DNA of 64,000 nt, taken from NCBI GenBank assembly GCA_947626675.1, contig CANQTC010000009.1:38291-102290 (forward strand). The letters are read 5' to 3'. Each line of letters opens with the position of its first letter. Position 1 is the first letter of the stretch. Shown here piece after piece: positions 60,754 to 64,000 of this stretch. The notes beneath the pieces were generated by a model that ran no database searches, was not told the origin of the DNA, and saw only the letters and a list, made by a program, of their open reading frames with translations. The position numbers and the translations under genes were made by a program. This stretch comes from an uncultured Coprococcus sp. Its GTDB lineage: Bacteria > Bacillota > Clostridia > Lachnospirales > Lachnospiraceae.

Positions 60754-61230
60754 ATGCAAGATGAAATCAACGAAAAGACCATAGCCCTTTACATCAAGAC
60801 CGGGAAGCTGACCGCGCAGACACTTCAAAAGGCTATGAAAACGCTGCTTGCACAGATGAAGAAGCAGAAAGACAAAACGCCGCAGGGCAAGCAGACCTTA
60901 AAGCAGCTTATGAAGCAGAACGCGGGAGTTTCCAACATTGAGATTACCGAGGGCAATATCAAAGCCTTTGAGAGTACGGCGAAAAAGTACGGTATCGACT
61001 TTGCGCTGAAAAAGGACACGACGGAAAACCCGCCCCGCTACCTTGTGTTTTTCAAAGGCCGCGACGCTGACGTGCTGACCGCAGCCTTTAAGGAGTTTTC
61101 CGCAAAGAAGCTGACACAGGAGAAAAAGCCCTCTATCCGCAAGCTGCTTTCCTCTCTGAAAGAAAAGGCGGCGGGCTTGAACGCGCAGCGGGACAAGGTA
61201 AAGAACAAGGACAGGGAGGTATCGCTATGA
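60754..61230 (+). CDS. PcfB-family (DUF3801) protein
   Basis: 158 aa. NEKTIALYIKTGKLTAQTLQ and a C-terminal half with KYGIDFALKKDTTENPPRYL match PcfB, which sits ahead of the VirD4 coupling protein in conjugation operons. AAAGGAGGAC ribosome-binding site; overlaps the next gene as ATGA. Confidence 0.88.
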   Translation: MQDEINEKTIALYIKTGKLTAQTLQKAMKTLLAQMKKQKDKTPQGKQTLKQLMKQNAGVSNIEITEGNIKAFESTAKKYGIDFALKKDTTENPPRYLVFFKGRDADVLTAAFKEFSAKKLTQEKKPSIRKLLSSLKEKAAGLNAQRDKVKNKDREVSL

Positions 61231-61532
61231 AGCAGGAAGTCAAAAAGCTGCTTATCCTCAACCTGCCCTATCTGCTCTTTGTCTATCTGTTTGACAAGAT
61301 AGGCGCAGCAATACGCCTTACCCCCGGCGCAGACGCAAGCGAAAAGCTCTTGCAGCTTGGGACGGGCTTTGCCGCCGCCTTTTCCAGTATCGCGCCGAGC
61401 CTGCACCCCGCCGATCTGCTTATCGGCATTGCGGGGGCGGTCATTATCCGGCTTGCCGTTTACATGAAAGGCAAGAACGCGAAGAAGTACCGAAAAGGCA
61501 TGGAATACGGTTCTGCACGTTGGAGTGCATAA
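61227..61532 (+). pseudogene. VirD4/TraG coupling protein, cut after about 100 codons
   Basis: Two N-terminal membrane helices (residues about 8-25 and 60-85: LILNLPYLLFVYLFDKIG, LLIGIAGAVIIRLAVYMKG) then KNAKKYRKGMEYGSARW, exactly the start of VirD4/TcpA-type proteins; it stops at RWSA*. The Walker-A-bearing bulk of the coupling protein is absent. A serine-recombinase gene follows at once, so the gene was split by another insertion. Confidence 0.85.
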
Positions 61533-61579
61533 TTTTAAGTGTAAAGGAAGCCTATATGGACGCACAGGAGGTTATGCAC

Positions 61580-63430
61580 ATGACTGATTATAGTAAAATT
61601 ACAGCCCTTTACTCCCGCCTTTCCGTGGGCGACGAGGACAGGGACGGCGGTGAGAGTAACTCGATACAGAACCAAAAAATCTTTTTGGAGAACTACGCCA
61701 GAGGGCAGCACTTAACCAATATCCGGCACTACATTGACGATGACGAAAGCGGCAGATTTTTTGACCGTTCTGCCTACTCCCGCATGATGGACGATGTAGA
61801 GAACGGGAAAATCGGTGTCTGCATTATGAAAGACCTGACACGCTGGGGGCGTGACTATCTCCAAGTCGGCAATGCGATGGAGATATTCAGACGGAACAAT
61901 GTGCGCTTTATCGCAGTCAACAACGGGATAGACAGCGAAAAGCCCGATACATTGGAGTTTGCGCCCTTTATCAACATCATGTCGGAGTGGTACGCAAAGG
62001 ACATCAGCAAGAAAGTAAAGACCGGCATTAAGACGAAGGGCATGAGTGGAAAGCCGATTGCCACCGAAGCCCCCTATGGCTATGTCAAATCCCCGGACAA
62101 CAAGGATTTTTGGATTATCGACGAGGAAGCCGCCGGAGTTGTTCGTTTGATTTTTCGCCTGTTTCTGGACGGAAAAAACCGAAACCAAATTGCCGTATAT
62201 CTCACGCAGGCGCAAATCCCAACGCCCACATTCTACATGAAAGAGCGCGGGCGGGGAACCTGTAAAAACAGGGCGCTCAATGAGGCCAACCGCTATAAGT
62301 GGAACAAAGTCACCTTGACCCATATCCTCACGCGGCAGGAGTATTGCGGCGATGTAGTCAACTTCAAGACTACAAAGCATTTCCGGGACAAGCGGAACCA
62401 CTATGTAGACCGGAGCCAATGGCAGATAACCGAAAATGTGCATGAGCCGATTATTGACCGCGCCGACTTTGAAACCGCACAGCGGATTTTGGAAAACGCG
62501 CCCGTCAGACGCCCCAACGGGGACGGGGAAATCCACCCTTTGTCGGGCTTGCTTTTCTGTAAGGATTGCGGCGCAAAAATGCACATCCGCATAGATTACA
62601 GAAACGGCGGCAAGCGGCACGTTGCCTATTGCAGCGAGTACCACAAGGGAAAAGCCAAAAACCCCAAATGCCATTCCCCGCACATCATTGACGCGGATTT
62701 GCTCATGCAGACCGTCGCGGAAGTGCTGAAGAAAATCGAGGACTATTCTATCAGCAACCGGGCGGAGTTTGAAGCCTTAGTGAAAAAGAACCTTGCCATG
62801 CAGCAGACCGACCAGACCAAAAAGCAGCAGAAGCGTATTCCGCAAATCACGACACGCCTTGAACAGATTGACAAGGTGCTGAACAAGCTCTATGAGGACA
62901 ACGCCCTCGGCACGATCCCGCAAGACCGCTATGAGCAAATGTCGCAGAAGTATTCAGAAGAATACTATGCGCTGAAAGCGGAGCTTGCCGAGCTGCAAGA
63001 GCAGCTATCCGCTTTTGAGAACGCGGGCGGACGGGCGCAGAAGTTTTTGAAGCTGACGGAACGCTACGCTGCCTTTACCGACCTGACCCCCGCCATTCTC
63101 AACGAGTTTATCAGCCGGATTGAAGTGCATGAGCGCGACAAGAAAAGGGCAAAACAAGCCATTCAGCACATCGGGATATATTTCAACTATATCGGCAAAT
63201 TTGAGAACGAAGTGACACAGCTTACAGAGCCAACGGAGCAGGAAATCCGGCAAATGCGGGAGAAAATCGAGGAAGCCCAAAAGGAAAAGAGCCGCGCCTA
63301 CCACCGGCAGTATTCAAGGGAGTACCGGGCGCGTAACCTTGAAAAGCGACGGGAGTATGACCGCATGAAAGCACGGGAATACCGGGCAAAGAAAAAGGCA
63401 CAGGAAGCCGCCGCAGCACCCGCACAGTAA
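61580..63430 (+). CDS. Large serine recombinase with DUF4368 (TnpX/TndX type)
   Basis: 616 aa. Ser15 in TALYSRLSVGDED, LTRWGRDYLQVGNAME near 105, recombinase domain about 180-310, zinc ribbon CKDCGAKMHIRIDYRN..., coiled coil and a basic tail (KEKSRAYHRQYSREYRARN). ATG 61580 has AGGAGG eight bases upstream. Likely integrase/excisionase of the nested element. Confidence 0.93.
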   Translation: MTDYSKITALYSRLSVGDEDRDGGESNSIQNQKIFLENYARGQHLTNIRHYIDDDESGRFFDRSAYSRMMDDVENGKIGVCIMKDLTRWGRDYLQVGNAMEIFRRNNVRFIAVNNGIDSEKPDTLEFAPFINIMSEWYAKDISKKVKTGIKTKGMSGKPIATEAPYGYVKSPDNKDFWIIDEEAAGVVRLIFRLFLDGKNRNQIAVYLTQAQIPTPTFYMKERGRGTCKNRALNEANRYKWNKVTLTHILTRQEYCGDVVNFKTTKHFRDKRNHYVDRSQWQITENVHEPIIDRADFETAQRILENAPVRRPNGDGEIHPLSGLLFCKDCGAKMHIRIDYRNGGKRHVAYCSEYHKGKAKNPKCHSPHIIDADLLMQTVAEVLKKIEDYSISNRAEFEALVKKNLAMQQTDQTKKQQKRIPQITTRLEQIDKVLNKLYEDNALGTIPQDRYEQMSQKYSEEYYALKAELAELQEQLSAFENAGGRAQKFLKLTERYAAFTDLTPAILNEFISRIEVHERDKKRAKQAIQHIGIYFNYIGKFENEVTQLTEPTEQEIRQMREKIEEAQKEKSRAYHRQYSREYRARNLEKRREYDRMKAREYRAKKKAQEAAAAPAQ

Positions 63431-63448
63431 AACCGAATACTGACAACC

Positions 63449-63485
63449 AAGAGGGATTTTCCGGGCTACGGGAAATCCCTCTTTT
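63449..63485 (+). terminator. Terminator after the recombinase
   Basis: 11-bp stem (AAGAGGGATTT with AAATCCCTCTT, 63449-63459 with 63473-63483 approx.), then TTTTG. Confidence 0.7.
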
Positions 63486-63508
63486 GCACCCAGAGAAAGG
63501 AGCCGCCT

Positions 63509-63703
63509 ATGGCAGAACAGAACGGGACACCTCAATCCCCCGACAGTGTTATCACGACACAGAGGGACGGACAGACCATCGTTGCGGAGTTGTTTTTCAA
63601 CCACAGCGGCACAGAAACATTCCGCGACAAGCTGCTCAAAGTGATACTTGCCGACAGCTTGCAGGACGGTCAAGAGCCGGAAAAAACGAAAATCACGCGA
63701 TAG
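63509..63703 (+). CDS. TnpW-family transposon protein
   Basis: 64 aa. MAEQNGTPQSPDSVITTQRD..., FNHSGTETFRDKLLKVILAD; matches the transposon-encoded TnpW proteins that accompany large serine recombinases in Tn4451-type elements. AAAGGAGCC before the ATG. Role not established. Confidence 0.85.
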   Translation: MAEQNGTPQSPDSVITTQRDGQTIVAELFFNHSGTETFRDKLLKVILADSLQDGQEPEKTKITR

Positions 63704-63704
63704 G

Positions 63705-63740
63705 AACCGCCCGGACGAAGAATGGTTCGCCGGGGCGGTT
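63705..63740 (+). terminator. Terminator after tnpW
   Basis: Stem AACCGCC/GGCGGTT (63705-63711 with 63734-63740) with inner CGAA/TTCG pairs, then TCTATTT. Confidence 0.65.
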
Positions 63741-63836
63741 TCTATTTGAAAATCCCCATTTTCCCCAAGTCAAGAGCCGGGAAAATTCCCTCAAAAATGC
63801 CCCTCTCTCCAAACGAGGGCGCAGAAAGGAGAGTTT

Positions 63837-64000
63837 ATGCGAACAGGGCTTCCCAAGCAAAAAAAGATCACAGACATCTGGTTTGATGAGAAAGACCCGT
63901 TGATCCATATCCGTACCCACAACACCGACTTGAAGAAGCGGCTTGCCGCCTATGCCGAGCAGCACCCCGATGTGTGCCGCCAGACCGACGCAGACCCGGA
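63837..64000 (+). CDS. Conserved mobile-element protein (cut by window edge)
   Basis: From ATG 63837 (AAAGGAGAG) 54 codons: RTGLPKQKKITDIWFDEKDP..., NTDLKKRLAAYAEQHPD. Recurrent in serine-recombinase elements of gut Clostridia as the gene after tnpW; function unknown to me. Confidence 0.75.
   Translation, partial: MRTGLPKQKKITDIWFDEKDPLIHIRTHNTDLKKRLAAYAEQHPDVCRQTDADP

Larger units (their letters stand above)
58800..64000 (+). mobile_element. Tn1549-like integrative conjugative element (left part)
   Basis: From about 58800 the strand and composition change sharply (about 55% GC against under 40%) and genes become those of Tn1549-type conjugative elements in the usual order: small conserved protein, DUF6017 replication-type protein, DUF5348, PcfB, VirD4. 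The left edge is set by the mcrC break; the right end is outside the window. Interrupted at about 61530 by a further element. Confidence 0.8.
61533..64000 (+). mobile_element. Nested serine-recombinase element inserted in virD4 (left part)
   Basis: Begins at the virD4 break (about 61525-61533) and carries its integrase gene at the end, then TnpW and further element genes. The right end is beyond the window. The break contains a GA dinucleotide (TGGAG), compatible with TnpX/TndX-type crossover, but this is not proof. Confidence 0.7.

Noticed and set aside
61712..62683. 323-codon minus-strand open frame
   Set aside because: Lies wholly inside the serine-recombinase gene on the other strand; GC-rich shadow frame with Cys/Val-rich, non-family composition.
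1..64000. CRISPR array, rRNA operon, prophage structural genes
   Set aside because: No regularly spaced repeats, no rRNA sequence and no capsid, tail or terminase genes seen.

Overview
The window looks like the chromosome of a low-GC anaerobic Clostridium-type Firmicute, most likely a Lachnospiraceae gut bacterium. The reasons are the gatCAB order, the CDP-glycerol teichoic-acid transferases, the Cof-type HAD pair, the abundance of large serine recombinases and the desulfoferrodoxin/rubrerythrin genes. Species cannot be read from the sequence alone.

Layout. (1) 1-9.9 kb, core genes on the minus strand: gatC-gatA-gatB (transamidosome), then a four-gene operon for a glycerol-phosphate cell-surface polymer (GT2, two CDP-glycerol transferases and a transferase fused to a GT4), and a NUDIX hydrolase. 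(2) 9.9-29.5 kb, chromosomal housekeeping and accessory genes: two membrane proteins, a broken PD-(D/E)XK transposase-like gene, an HD phosphohydrolase, a MarR-controlled heterodimeric ABC exporter with two matching operators, two HAD phosphatases, GNATs, a transglutaminase-like protein, a wrecked RelE/ParE toxin-antitoxin pair, a TipAS-type MerR with a 19-bp-spacer promoter, a DUF362 lipoprotein with an iron alcohol dehydrogenase and a divergent LysR, and a YgjP-type metallopeptidase. (3) 29.9-34.5 kb, a scarred region: tRNA-Ser(GCU), a tRNA-like remnant, an XRE regulator, an RNA ligase and a metallophosphoesterase (a possible RNA-repair pair), gene remnants, and a DEAH helicase that begins exactly at its motif II.

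(4) 34.5-58.8 kb, a mobile island. Three tandem large serine recombinases sit at its left end beside the decapitated helicase. Next come DUF6870, a PemK/MazF-type toxin, two recombinase-like proteins without catalytic residues, a long non-genic stretch, an XRE regulator, and an SOS-type cassette (LexA DNA-binding domain alone, Y-family polymerase, divergent S24 repressor). A seven-gene redox operon follows (thioredoxin, rhodanese, CoA-disulfide-reductase/rhodanese, rhodanese lipoprotein, rubredoxin, ferredoxin-rubrerythrin fusion, desulfoferrodoxin). It is preceded by a Crp/Fnr gene and a DUF134/NifX-type gene, and a Crp-like site lies at about -41 of its promoter. Then comes an about 11-gene accessory operon running from a truncated mcrC-like gene to a macro-domain gene.

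(5) 58.8-64 kb, plus strand, clearly higher GC: the start of a Tn1549-like integrative conjugative element (DUF6017-type replication protein, DUF5348, PcfB) that has cut mcrC. Its VirD4/TraG coupling-protein gene is itself cut after about 100 codons by another element with its own large serine recombinase and TnpW. The right half of the window therefore reads as mobile elements nested inside one another, with the redox operon as the most clearly functional cargo.
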